In this document: positions 8,834-16,022 of the stretch, piece by piece
Position numbering within the stretch: the stretch's first letter is position 1
How the letters are laid out: every line of letters begins with the position of its first letter
NCBI GenBank assembly: GCA_046705645.1
Contig: JBJKQE010000002.1
Coordinates: 1-22,522 of the forward strand
Direction: 5' to 3'
Source of the DNA: FEN-1297 sp046705645
GTDB lineage: Bacteria > Bacteroidota > Ignavibacteria > Ignavibacteriales > Ignavibacteriaceae
DNA: 22,522 nt
Notes under the pieces: model-generated
Seen by the model: the letters and a program-made list of their open reading frames with translations, nothing else
Databases searched by the model: none
Told to the model about the DNA's origin: nothing
Position numbers and translations under genes: made by a program

Positions 8834-10111
8834 TTACTTCATCAAAATTAATTTCTTGGTTTCAGTGAATTTTCCCGAGGTAATTCTATAAAAATATATC
8901 CCGCTGGATAAATTTAATCCGTTGAAAATGACACTATATTCTCCCGGCCTTTTTTCTTCGTTGACTAATGTTGCTATTTCATTCCCTAAAATATTATAAA
9001 CCTTAATTGTAACTAGCCCTGCTTTGGGTATTGCATATTTTATAGTTGTATTTGGATTAAAAGGATTGGGATAGTTTTGTGAGAGTTGATAATCAGAAGG
9101 TAAATAATTCTTCCCGCTTTTAACTCCATTTGGTATTTGTTCCTTATAAACCCTAACAGTTCCATTGTAGCTATCCGTCACATAAAATTCCGAACCATTT
9201 GAGTTTGTTGTAATATTTGTTCCGCCAGCTGTAAATGTTTCAATCACTGAATTATTATCAAGTGAAATAACCAGCTTTTCAATTGCCCCGGCTACAAAGG
9301 CATATTTATCATCTTTAGTTATCGCTATGTTTTGAAAATTTGTATTATACGATAAATAGGAAATCGTTTTTGTTTTTGAATTTGTAGTTAATGATACACG
9401 ATCAAGAGAATCCCCGTCAAATATTAATGCTTCATTTGAATTGTGGAACATTGCAACACCATAGGATCCTGCAGAGATGCCGGATATATTTTGAACACCT
9501 GAGCTCGAAAGATTAACTATTTTCGGTGAGTCGGAGCTGAATGTTGTTAATAGCGCTGAGCTTCCGTCCGGCGTTAAGGCAATTCCGTATAATTCGCCTG
9601 TTGTATTTACTTGAATAAAAGTTGAATTAGAACTGTTTCCCGAAGCATCAACTAATCTTATCCCTTGTTGCATACAGTCGGAGCTTAAATCCGGGTATAC
9701 TCCGGTTTTTCCATCCGGTGTTATTGCAATTCCGTAAAGAGTAGTACTTGCGCATGGTGCAGTAATAGTATTTTTAATGGTATGTGTATATAAATTAATG
9801 AATATTGTTTTGTGCAAAGTATTAACTATTGCAATCGAATCATTAGGTGCAATTGCTACTGCGTTAGGATAGTTTTCAATGCCACTAATATCAATATCAG
9901 AAATTGAATAATCCGAAGTTGATATAATCTTTACATTACCAGGAATAGCATTGTTCGTAACAACTAACTTACTGCCGTCGGAAGTAATTGCAATTGCTGT
10001 AGGATTTGTCCCGGCAGATACGGCAGTATCAAATGACCATTGCGCATTTGATGTTGCGGAGAGGAGAACCATAATTATAATAGCTGCGGAAAATACTTTA
10101 GAAATATTCAT
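8834..10111 (-). CDS. Secreted beta-propeller (YncE-like) protein with type IX secretion sorting domain
   Basis: The protein has 425 residues. A signal peptide (1-23, ...SATSNA-Q) is followed by a six- to seven-blade WD/YVTN-like propeller (about 25-330), visible as repeated units such as PTAIAITSDGSKLVVTN, YGIAITPDGKTGVY, YGIALTPDGSSALLT and QNIAITKDDKYAFVAG. Residues 341-425 are a type A T9SS sorting domain (QNYPNPFNP..TTIKY, VYNILGNEIATLVNE, SSGIYFYRIT, KKLILMK). Proteins with this tail cross the outer membrane by the Por system and are anchored or released with removal of the tail. The ligand or substrate is unknown; such propellers act as adhesins, binding modules or surface scaffolds. 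An AAGGA-type SD lies about 8 nt before the ATG. It is transcribed away from the DnaE2-like gene. It shows that the genome encodes a T9SS, although none of its components is in this window. Confidence 0.85.
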   Translation of the reverse strand: MNISKVFSAAIIIMVLLSATSNAQWSFDTAVSAGTNPTAIAITSDGSKLVVTNNAIPGNVKIISTSDYSISDIDISGIENYPNAVAIAPNDSIAIVNTLHKTIFINLYTHTIKNTITAPCASTTLYGIAITPDGKTGVYPDLSSDCMQQGIRLVDASGNSSNSTFIQVNTTGELYGIALTPDGSSALLTTFSSDSPKIVNLSSSGVQNISGISAGSYGVAMFHNSNEALIFDGDSLDRVSLTTNSKTKTISYLSYNTNFQNIAITKDDKYAFVAGAIEKLVISLDNNSVIETFTAGGTNITTNSNGSEFYVTDSYNGTVRVYKEQIPNGVKSGKNYLPSDYQLSQNYPNPFNPNTTIKYAIPKAGLVTIKVYNILGNEIATLVNEEKRPGEYSVIFNGLNLSSGIYFYRITSGKFTETKKLILMK

Positions 10112-10365
10112 GATGATTCCTTTTCTTCCAAAATTATTTTAACCAGCCTAAAACATAGTAGCGAAAATAACTTATTTTAAGATCAAAAAAAGAATTCATT
10201 TGAAGCTTTTACCTTTTGATAAGTGAGACTTTCCGTCTCTTGCAGATATCAAGACAAAATAAATTTTTAATTTATTGCATCATTTTTATGCAATCTAATT
10301 TTTTACTGATATACAAAAAAAGTCCCCTGTTTATTGTACCCTTTATGTGTGGTAATTTGTTAGTT

Positions 10366-10391
10366 CTTCTGGCGTACACCGGAAGGTTTTT
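10366..10391 (+). terminator. Orphan terminator-like hairpin ahead of element copy 1
   Basis: CTTCTGG (10366-10372) and CCGGAAG (10379-10385) pair over 7 bp with one G-U, around a 6-nt loop, followed by G and TTTTT (10387-10391). No plus-strand gene lies upstream, because the neighbour on the left runs the other way. It would end a leader or an unannotated small RNA started between 10112 and 10366. It lies 33 nt before the dispersed element. Confidence 0.45.
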
Positions 10392-10424
10392 GTTGTGTAT
10401 TATTATCTTTCCCAACACAAAACT

Positions 10425-10461
10425 AAGAGGTTTCAAATGTGTCTACGTTTAGAAACTAAAC
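10425..10461 (+). repeat. Dispersed intergenic element, copy 1
   Basis: AAGAGGTTTCAAATG opens the copy (10425-10439) and the downstream part reads TACGTTTAGAAAC (10444-10456). It shares AAGAGGTTTCAA exactly with copy 2 (13671) and the ACGTTTnGAAAC half with copy 3 (16023). A local dyad GTTTAG-AAA-CTAAAC lies at 10447-10461. It points the same way as the other copies and lies 107 nt upstream of the DnaE2-like start. Confidence 0.55.
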
Positions 10462-10502
10462 TATCAATTCAAACTTAATAATCACAAAAATCTGGTTTAA
10501 CC

Positions 10503-10531
10503 TTGTTTTTCTCTTCAAAATTGAATAAAAT
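10503..10531 (+). promoter_or_regulatory. Candidate promoter of the DnaE2-like gene
   Basis: TTGTTT (10503-10508) and TAAAAT (10526-10531, five of six matches to TATAAT) are exactly 17 nt apart. This puts a start site near 10538, about 30 nt before the ATG. The -35 box keeps only the TTG. The -10 box overlaps the left arm of the 10529-10556 inverted repeat. Confidence 0.45.
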
Positions 10532-10556
10532 ATAGTGTCCATTTGTTCACTATATT
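10529..10556. promoter_or_regulatory. Perfect 9-bp inverted repeat over the promoter of the DnaE2-like gene (operator candidate)
   Basis: AATATAGTG (10529-10537) and CACTATATT (10548-10556) are perfect inverted arms around a 10-nt spacer. The arms straddle the predicted transcription start, the classic place for a repressor to block a promoter. A DnaE2-type gene would often be under SOS (LexA) control, but no known LexA box was recognised here, so the binding protein is unknown. A hairpin in the mRNA leader is the alternative. Confidence 0.5.
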
Positions 10557-10567
10557 AATTTAATTCA

Positions 10568-12196
10568 ATGATTGTATTTCCTATGATTCCATTGCATGTA
10601 CATTCAAATTATTCTCTGCTTAAGGGAACATTAACATTAGATGTACTGGTTTCTTCGGCAAAAGAGTCTGGGCTTAAATTCCTTGCACTCACGGATTTAA
10701 ACTCAATGTCAGGCCTTATTCAATTTTCTAAAAAATGCATTGAGGAAAAAATTAAACCCATTCTGGGCGCTGAAATTGATGATCCGAAAGAAACAAATCT
10801 TAGCGCCGTATTTCTTGCAAAAAATAATAAAGGATATTCCGAACTCTGCAAGATCATAACTTCAAGAAAATTGAATGATGATTTTTCTCTTATTAAAGTT
10901 GTAAACATCTTCAATGAAAACTTATTTGTTATAACTTCTTCCATTGAGCTGCTCACGAATATTAACCCCGGTCCAAATATTTTTGCTGAATTAATAGCTT
11001 CAAAAAGATTAAAGAATAGAACAAGACGGTTATATAATTATGCACTTGAAAACAATATTAAATTTGTTGCTTCCAATCCTGTTTACTTTTTAGAAAAGGA
11101 TGACTTTTTAATCCATAAGCTTGTTACTGCTATTAGGTTAAATACCACTTTCGAAAATTTAGATCCCAATGAATTGGTCGATGAAGAATTCTACTGGAAG
11201 GATCAGAAGACACTAGACAATATATGGAAGTCATTACCGGAAGCAGTTAAAATGACTGAGGTAATTTCCGGTCAGTGTAATGTCGATTTGAAATTGGGGG
11301 AATATAAATATCCGGTCTTTAATCTGCCGGATAACGAATCATCTTATGCTTTATTATGGAATGAAGTCTATGAAGGATTTAAAATAAATTATCCCAATAT
11401 GGATAAGATAGCACTAGATAGATTAGAATTTGAATTAAGCGTAATTAAGCAAATGAATCTTGTAGATTACTTCCTTATTGTCTGGGATATTGTAAAGGAG
11501 GCAAGAAATAGGGGAATGCTAATGATAGGAAGGGGATCGGCGGCTAACAGTATTGTAGCTTACTGCTTAGGCCTTACCCAAGTAGATCCGATTAAACATA
11601 ATTTATTCTTTGAAAGATTTTTGAACAAAGCAAGAAACAGTCCGCCGGACATTGACATAGATTTTTCATGGAAGGAAAGAGATGAAATTGTTAAATATGT
11701 TTTCAATAAGTACGGTTATGAAAATGTAGCTATGATTTCAACAATAGTTACCTTCAGAGCAAAATCTGCGTTTAGGGAAGTTGCAAAAGCATTTGGTTTT
11801 ACTAATACGGAAATCTCTAATTACAGCAAATTCATTCCCTGGACAAACGCGGGTAATCTTCAAAATATATCAGAGCTGTTTCCCGAATCAAGAAAAGTAA
11901 ACTTCAAAATAGAACCGTGGAAATCTATAATTGAATTAGCTTCTAAGCTGGCTGACTTTCCAAGACATTTAAGCATTCACCCTTGCGGTATTATTGTAAC
12001 GCCAGGCCCGGTTACAGATTATGTAGCACTAGAATATGCTAAGAATAAAGGCCTGGGATTAATAATTACACAAACAGATATGTATTCAATCGAAGATATC
12101 GGCCTAATAAAGATCGATTTATTAAGCCAGCGTTCTCTTGGTGTTTTAAGAGATACGGTATATCAAATAGAGAATAACGGTTCTCTTTCCGCATGA
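10568..12196 (+). CDS. Half-length DnaE2-like DNA polymerase III alpha protein: PHP and palm domains only
   Basis: The protein has 542 residues, whereas DnaE/DnaE2 proteins normally have about 1000-1160. Seen: a PHP domain starting PLHVHSNYSLLKG (8-20) with His10/His12; FLALTDLNSMSG (38-49), where the usual TDH His is Leu; IKPILGAEI (62-70); VFLAKNNKGYSEL (81-93). The palm follows: LVDYFLIVWDIVKEA (298-312), IGRGSAANSIVAYCLG (320-335), RNSPPDIDIDF (356-366) with the D-x-D-x-D catalytic motif, and GLIKIDLLSQRSLGVLRD (512-529) with the third catalytic Asp, D517. HLSIHPCGIIVTPG (467-480) and the PPDIDIDF context resemble the error-prone DnaE2/ImuC branch. The protein stops 25 residues after D517, so fingers, helix-hairpin-helix, clamp-binding and OB parts are all missing. 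The following bases show no frameshifted continuation. Alternative start: ATG at 10583. It may be a split, accessory or decaying polymerase. Confidence 0.8.
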   Translation: MIVFPMIPLHVHSNYSLLKGTLTLDVLVSSAKESGLKFLALTDLNSMSGLIQFSKKCIEEKIKPILGAEIDDPKETNLSAVFLAKNNKGYSELCKIITSRKLNDDFSLIKVVNIFNENLFVITSSIELLTNINPGPNIFAELIASKRLKNRTRRLYNYALENNIKFVASNPVYFLEKDDFLIHKLVTAIRLNTTFENLDPNELVDEEFYWKDQKTLDNIWKSLPEAVKMTEVISGQCNVDLKLGEYKYPVFNLPDNESSYALLWNEVYEGFKINYPNMDKIALDRLEFELSVIKQMNLVDYFLIVWDIVKEARNRGMLMIGRGSAANSIVAYCLGLTQVDPIKHNLFFERFLNKARNSPPDIDIDFSWKERDEIVKYVFNKYGYENVAMISTIVTFRAKSAFREVAKAFGFTNTEISNYSKFIPWTNAGNLQNISELFPESRKVNFKIEPWKSIIELASKLADFPRHLSIHPCGIIVTPGPVTDYVALEYAKNKGLGLIITQTDMYSIEDIGLIKIDLLSQRSLGVLRDTVYQIENNGSLSA

Positions 12197-12249
12197 ATTT
12201 TATTTAATATTTTTTTATTAATTTTACGCACTATTTTAATGAGGGAAAT

Positions 12250-12615
12250 ATGCATAAACTAAACGCGCTGATTATTATAATATTCATTTCATCTGTTTCG
12301 CTTTATTCACAAACAAAAATCTCTCCCGATTCTGCAGCTAACTTCATAAATAAAAAAGTTACAGTTATGGGTATTGTAGATGAAGTTCACGTGACAAATT
12401 CTGGAACGTATTATTTAAATATGGGGGGCAAATTTCCGGATAATACTTTCTCGGCAGTTATCTTTGCAGCTGATACCTCAAACTTCGGAGACATTAAAAA
12501 ATATGAAGGTAAAGGGGTGGAGATAACCGGTGTTGTAAAAAAATATAAAGACAGTATAGAGATTGTAATAAAGAAAAAGAATCAAATTAAATTTGCTGAT
12601 ATAGATACTGATTAG
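12250..12615 (+). CDS. Small exported OB-fold-like protein
   Basis: The protein has 121 residues. A signal peptide (about 1-21, IIIIFISSVSLYS-Q) precedes a single small domain. The order NKKVTVMGIVDEVHVTNSG, then YYLNMGGKFPDNTFSAVIF, then GKGVEITGVVKKYKDSIEIVIK resembles the five-strand OB-fold (tRNA_anti-like) seen in small exported proteins of this phylum. The role is unknown; nucleic-acid or ligand binding in the envelope is possible. A GAGGG SD lies 5 nt before the ATG. The gene follows the DnaE2-like gene by 53 nt with no good terminator between, so the two may be co-transcribed, but nothing shows a shared function. A strong terminator follows at 12696. Confidence 0.65.
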   Translation: MHKLNALIIIIFISSVSLYSQTKISPDSAANFINKKVTVMGIVDEVHVTNSGTYYLNMGGKFPDNTFSAVIFAADTSNFGDIKKYEGKGVEITGVVKKYKDSIEIVIKKKNQIKFADIDTD

Positions 12616-12695
12616 ATTTAATTTTTAATTTAATATCTTAAAAATGTACAATTGACCTCGCTGGTTTATTTTACATTAAATATCAGTTTGTTTGT

Positions 12696-12727
12696 AATCC
12701 TCCTGGTTTATACCCGGAGGATTTTTT
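12696..12727 (+). terminator. Rho-independent terminator after the OB-fold-like gene
   Basis: AATCCTCCTGG (12696-12706) and CCCGGAGGATT (12713-12723) pair over 11 positions with one mismatch, around a TTTATA loop. TTTTTT (12722-12727) follows. It closely resembles the terminator at 15966-15998 in sequence. Confidence 0.85.
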
Positions 12728-12778
12728 ACTTGTTCTGTAGAGTCATTTTATATTTTTAACAACATGAAAATTACTTTA

Positions 12779-13318
12779 TTATGGCGTTATTAACATGTGA
12801 CCGGATTTTTCAAAGTCCACCACCGCTCCTATACCGGTAGTAACTCTTCGGGTGAAAGGAAAAATATCTTCGATTTTATAACCCCGCTTTTCAATTGCCA
12901 CATTACAGCCATAAATTTTTACTCCGTTTTTTTGCATCTCTTCAATTAAATTCTTACTGGGATTACCATCAGGATGAGCCATCTTTACTTTTTTATTATA
13001 TGCGTCATCGTTCAGAAGAAACTGCACTCCCTCTGCCCTAAAAACTATTAATATTTCAAAATCTTTTCCTTCCTTCATACCTAGTTTTGTATACTGTTCA
13101 TAAAGATTATGCACCGCTAATACTTGCGCGCTTATTCCGTTTGGCATAACGGCAACTGAATTTATCTGAGCCACTATTTTAAGCCCAGAACGGTTCTTAA
13201 TATTCAGCGGAGCCTTTTCACTTTCATTCGACTGCGCATATGTAATTGCGCTGGTTGTCAGGACAAACATTATAAATAAATAATATACCGTCGCTGATAA
13301 AATTAATTTTGTCTTCAT
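12779..13318 (-). CDS. Exported DsrE/DsrF-like family protein
   Basis: The protein has 179 residues. A signal peptide (about 1-28, ...TTSAITYA-Q) is followed by one DsrE-fold domain: LKIVAQINSVAVMPNG (46-61), HNLYEQY (70-76), FEILIVFRAEGVQFLL (87-102), MQKNGVKIYGCNVAIEKRGY (128-147) with Cys138, and IGAVVDFEKSGHMLITP at the end. In DsrE/TusD proteins a Cys in this loop can carry persulfide sulfur. Exported single-domain members are common but mostly uncharacterised, so sulfur handling is only an inference. An AAAGGAG SD lies 7 nt before the ATG. It converges on the OB-fold-like gene and has no operon partner. The downstream side shows no terminator of its own beyond the shared 12696 hairpin region. 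Confidence 0.78.
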   Translation of the reverse strand: MKTKLILSATVYYLFIMFVLTTSAITYAQSNESEKAPLNIKNRSGLKIVAQINSVAVMPNGISAQVLAVHNLYEQYTKLGMKEGKDFEILIVFRAEGVQFLLNDDAYNKKVKMAHPDGNPSKNLIEEMQKNGVKIYGCNVAIEKRGYKIEDIFPFTRRVTTGIGAVVDFEKSGHMLITP

Positions 13319-13627
13319 TTGACTACTCCTTTAAATAATATTTAATAGAAAATATTTATCTATAACGGAAAATGTTTGGATAGAATTCGAGGAATTTTGA
13401 GATGCTTATAATTTAATTTACCATTACCTTATTTCAAATAATAAAACTAGATTTAAATTGTTAAAGTTACACAATAACCACTTTTTGTGTTCTTAGTCAA
13501 TTCATAAAATTTATAAATAGTTAAAAGATACAAATTCAAAATACACTAAACATTGAATGGTTTTTCCATCCTTTAGTTAAAAACTAACATTTATTACAAT
13601 CAAGTTTGTACTCCTTTTAATTCTCTC

Positions 13628-13649
13628 CGTCTTTGTTGAGGCGTTTTTT
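13628..13649 (+). terminator. Weak terminator-like hairpin ahead of element copy 2
   Basis: CGTCT (13628-13632) and AGGCG (13639-13643) form a 5-bp stem with one G-U and a TTGTTG loop, followed by TTTTTT (13644-13649). There is no plus-strand gene upstream to terminate. The stem is short; support comes mainly from the same layout at copies 1 and 3. Confidence 0.35.
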
Positions 13650-13670
13650 GTAGTGTATTTGTTAATGAAC

Positions 13671-13702
13671 AAGAGGTTTCAATTGCGGTGACTTTTCGAA
13701 AC
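13671..13702 (+). repeat. Dispersed intergenic element, copy 2
   Basis: The copy reads AAGAGGTTTCAATTGCGG, then TGACTTTTCGAAAC. It matches copy 1 over the first 12 bases and copy 3 in the TTGCGG and TTTCGAAAC parts. GTTTC and GAAAC lie at the two ends as an inverted pair. The GTAGTGTATT string after the upstream T-tract also resembles GTTGTGTATT at copy 1. Confidence 0.55.
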
Positions 13703-13990
13703 AAAAATTATTTTCTTATTGATATATCAATAATCTTCTCTTACGGCATTTATAAAAAATTACTTCATAATTTTTATAATGCATATAAATAATAATATTC
13801 ATATGTTTAATTATAATAACTAGCTTATAATTTAAATCGGGAAGTTTTAATAACACACACTGAAGTCAAACTAGACTGGATAAAATACTTATTTATAATT
13901 TTTGATAATCTGCTTTAGTTTAAAGCTTTTTGAAAACCGCTGATTCTGATTAAGTATTGCGCACAGTGCTTAAAAATCGGTCGAGAAAAC

Positions 13991-14464
13991 ATGGAAGATC
14001 AAAACCATTATTTCAAAGGAATTATTCCTCCTCCGGTTATCTTTTTTGTAAGTATTTTAATTAGTTTTATTATTCAAAAGCTGGTACCTACTAATCTCGT
14101 ATTTTATAATTGGTCTACACGTGTAATATTGGTAATTCCAATATTTATAATTTCTGGTTTAATGGCTGCTGATTCTTTATTAATGATGAAAAGATATAAG
14201 ACAGCTGTTACATATAATAAACCTGCTACAAGATTCATTAGTGAAAGATCTTTTCGGTTCACAAGAAATCCATTATACTTATCTTTACTATTATTATTTG
14301 TAACTGTAGTTATTATTTCAAATTCAGTATGGTATTTTATTGCACTTATTCTGTTATTCTTATTTTTTAATATTGTTGTAGTGCCGCGTGAAGAAAATTA
14401 TTTAGAAAAATGTTTTGGAAAGGATTATATCCAATATAAGAAAAGAGTTAGACGTTGGATATGA
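13991..14464 (+). CDS. Isoprenylcysteine carboxyl methyltransferase-like integral membrane protein
   Basis: The protein has 157 residues. Four to five hydrophobic segments are visible (about 14-32, 41-62 and a long pair within 97-132). The signature is in the C-terminal half: FRFTRNPLYLSLLLL (88-102), then VPREENYLEKCFGKDYIQYKKRVRRWI at the end, where RNPxY, EE, FG..Y..Y and a terminal RW are the family marks (ICMT/PEMT-like fold, S-adenosylmethionine bound at the membrane face). Bacterial members methylate unknown lipophilic or small substrates; isoprenylated proteins are unlikely targets here. The start ATG has only a weak CGAG upstream. No gene lies within 285 nt on either side, so it is probably transcribed alone. 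Confidence 0.8.
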   Translation: MEDQNHYFKGIIPPPVIFFVSILISFIIQKLVPTNLVFYNWSTRVILVIPIFIISGLMAADSLLMMKRYKTAVTYNKPATRFISERSFRFTRNPLYLSLLLLFVTVVIISNSVWYFIALILLFLFFNIVVVPREENYLEKCFGKDYIQYKKRVRRWI

Positions 14465-14753
14465 ATATTAAAAAATACTTACATAACCAAAGATTTTCTT
14501 AATAAAAAAATTTCAGTTTTTAATAGTAATTTATATTAATTTTAATAAGTACATTAGGTGCGGTATAAAAGGGCAGAGATTTTCTTACTACATTCAAAAC
14601 CTAATAGAACATCCCACATCGTTATAATGAATATTTCCTGATGCTAGAGATTCAGTAGTATGCATGACTACTTGTTTAGGTTAATTATTTGATGCGGCAT
14701 AATTATTAGTTAAATGTCTAAATCATATTAATCAACTAAAATGAGGAGGAATT

Positions 14754-15149
14754 ATGAGCTTCAAAAATATTGCAGTCATAACATCAATAATTGCTTTCCT
14801 TCTTGGAATCGGGTATTTATTTTTTGGTTCTCTTGTAATTAGTCGTTGGGAAATTGAACCGACCAATGAAATTTTATTATTCGGCAGAAGAATGGGGAGC
14901 TTTTATCTTGGCTTATCAATTATATTTTTTCTGTCTAGAACTTTGGATTTATCAATGGCTAGAACAGCTTTAAATATTGGTGCAGCTGTAACATTATCGC
15001 TCTTGGCCATATTAGGGATCTCTGAGTATACTTTTGGTAATGTCGGTTCTGGTATTTTAGTAAGCGTTGTTCTTGAATCTCTTCTTGCCGTCGGATACAT
15101 CATAGTATTTTTTAATGATAAAAAAGCATCAGTTAAAAGACCTTTATAA
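14754..15149 (+). CDS. Four-helix membrane protein of unknown function
   Basis: The protein has 131 residues. I do not recognise a named family. Four hydrophobic helices are visible (about 4-26, 48-60, 72-90 and 101-120), with short loops and a Lys-rich cytoplasmic tail (NDKKASVKRPL). The second segment begins FGRRMGSFYLGLSIIFFLSR; the conserved-looking RR-G-YLG pattern occurs in small DoxX-like or DUF4345-like proteins, but I cannot assign it. A very strong SD (GAGGAGGAA) lies 6 nt before the ATG, which fixes the start. It is preceded by 289 nt and followed by 207 nt without genes. The next gene also has an unusually strong SD, so both are likely well translated. Confidence 0.7.
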   Translation: MSFKNIAVITSIIAFLLGIGYLFFGSLVISRWEIEPTNEILLFGRRMGSFYLGLSIIFFLSRTLDLSMARTALNIGAAVTLSLLAILGISEYTFGNVGSGILVSVVLESLLAVGYIIVFFNDKKASVKRPL

Positions 15150-15227
15150 AATTTAAGTTCTTAATATGAAAAAATTCTTAACCTGCACCTAACAGGGCAC
15201 CGAGTATTAAGTAACCGTGTAGTATCT

Positions 15228-15245
15228 GTTGCTGTTAGCAGCAAC
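15228..15245. promoter_or_regulatory. Perfect short hairpin between the four-helix and NTF2-like genes
   Basis: GTTGCTG (15228-15234) and CAGCAAC (15239-15245) form a perfect 7-bp stem with a TTAG loop, 111 nt before the NTF2-like gene. No T-tract follows on either strand, so an intrinsic terminator is unlikely; an operator or leader stem is possible. Confidence 0.3.
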
Positions 15246-15356
15246 CATTATAAATCATTGCTTTATAGCTTGATGACAATTTGAATCTTGCTCTGTGGTT
15301 CCTATGGAAATAAAACCGTATTGAGATCATTTAATTATTATTAAAAGGAGGATAAA

Positions 15357-15860
15357 ATGAAAAAGATTCTCTTCATTATTCTGATATTATTTTTCTTTTT
15401 AGGGTTTTTAAAAGAAGAATCAACACAAATGACTTCTCAAAAGCAGGAGGCTGCGAAGAAAGAGATTACGGAGGTTGTTCATGCAATTTTCCGAAGCCTG
15501 GAAAAAATGGATGTTGAAGCTCTTTTCAAATATTATTCGAATTCTCCGGACTTCATCCTTTTTACCGTAGTTGGTACTATGGTAAATTATCAGCAGGCTA
15601 AAATGGAACATGCAGAGTGGTTCAAGACTCTTTCCTCTCTTAAAATCATTTCAGTAAAGGATGAGTTCAGATTTCTTACTGACAACAAAGTAGTATATGC
15701 TTGGCTTGGCAAATTTGAGATGGTGCTCAAATCAGGCGAACGGATAATGATTGACAAGTTCGGAGTCACTTTTATTTTTAGTAAGATTGACAATCACTGG
15801 AAAGTTATTTACCAGCAATCATGTTCATCGCCGCCAGTTAAGGAGGAGCCAAAGAAGTAG
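15357..15860 (+). CDS. Exported NTF2-like (SnoaL/DUF4440-type) protein
   Basis: The protein has 167 residues. It starts with a hydrophobic export signal (1-18, FIILILFFFLGFL) followed by a Lys/Gln-rich linker. Residues about 32-155 look like one cone-shaped NTF2/ketosteroid-isomerase-like domain: EITEVVHAIFRSLEKMDVEALFKYYS, then DFILFTVVGTMVNYQQ, AYAWLG-type central strands (VVYAWLGKFEMVL), FGVTFIFSKIDNHWKVIYQQ at the end. No catalytic residues can be assigned; members range from small-molecule enzymes to binding proteins. The start is fixed by AAAAGGAGG 6 nt before the ATG. A lipobox Cys is absent, so it is periplasmic or held by an uncleaved signal anchor. A strong terminator follows at 15966, so the unit ends here. 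Confidence 0.72.
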   Translation: MKKILFIILILFFFLGFLKEESTQMTSQKQEAAKKEITEVVHAIFRSLEKMDVEALFKYYSNSPDFILFTVVGTMVNYQQAKMEHAEWFKTLSSLKIISVKDEFRFLTDNKVVYAWLGKFEMVLKSGERIMIDKFGVTFIFSKIDNHWKVIYQQSCSSPPVKEEPKK

Positions 15861-15965
15861 CTCTTAGGTATGAAAATTATAAACAGTCGTACATTGAATT
15901 TAATTTTTATTTCAAATTATAGATAAACTTTCTTAGCTTTTCGAAAATAGAAATATATATTTTTT

Positions 15966-15998
15966 AATCCTTCCGGCTTAAACCGGGAGGATTTTTTT
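15966..15998 (+). terminator. Rho-independent terminator after the NTF2-like gene
   Basis: AATCCTTCCGG (15966-15976) and CCGGGAGGATT (15983-15993) form an 11-bp stem with one G-U around CTTAAA. TTTTTTT (15992-15998) follows. It is 106 nt past the stop codon and nearly identical in design and sequence to the terminator at 12696. Confidence 0.88.
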
Positions 15999-16022
15999 GG
16001 TGAACAATTAATAAATAAAATT

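Larger units (their letters stand above)
10112..10567. other. Divergent intergenic region with orphan hairpin, dispersed element copy 1 and an operator-like repeat
   Basis: The 456 nt between two divergent genes hold, in order: a small GAGAC-TTTCC-GTCTC hairpin near 10224; a plus-strand hairpin with T-tract at 10366-10391 that follows no recognisable gene; the dispersed element at 10425-10461; and the promoter/inverted-repeat unit at 10503-10556. A 78-codon frame at 10216-10452 looks like chance coding. Confidence 0.6.
13319..13990. other. 672-nt AT-rich divergent gap with dispersed element copy 2
   Basis: No convincing gene is present. It holds a weak hairpin with a T6 tract at 13628-13649 and element copy 2 at 13671-13702. 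The last 285 nt before the methyltransferase gene are extremely AT-rich, with several TATAAT-like strings that cannot be ranked. Confidence 0.6.

Noticed and set aside
10216..10452. 78-codon plus-strand frame in the divergent gap
   Set aside because: It spans the orphan hairpin and element copy 1, has no SD or recognisable domain, and is rich in chance hydrophobic residues from AT-rich DNA.
13703..13990. Several TATAAT-like strings upstream of the methyltransferase gene
   Set aside because: The stretch is so AT-rich that such hexamers are expected by chance, and none has a good -35 partner.
15189..15238. CTAACAG and CTGTTAG arms that recall an integron attC site
   Set aside because: An RYYYAAC-like box can be found, but the matching GTTRRRY box fails at the third purine, and no integrase or cassette structure is nearby.
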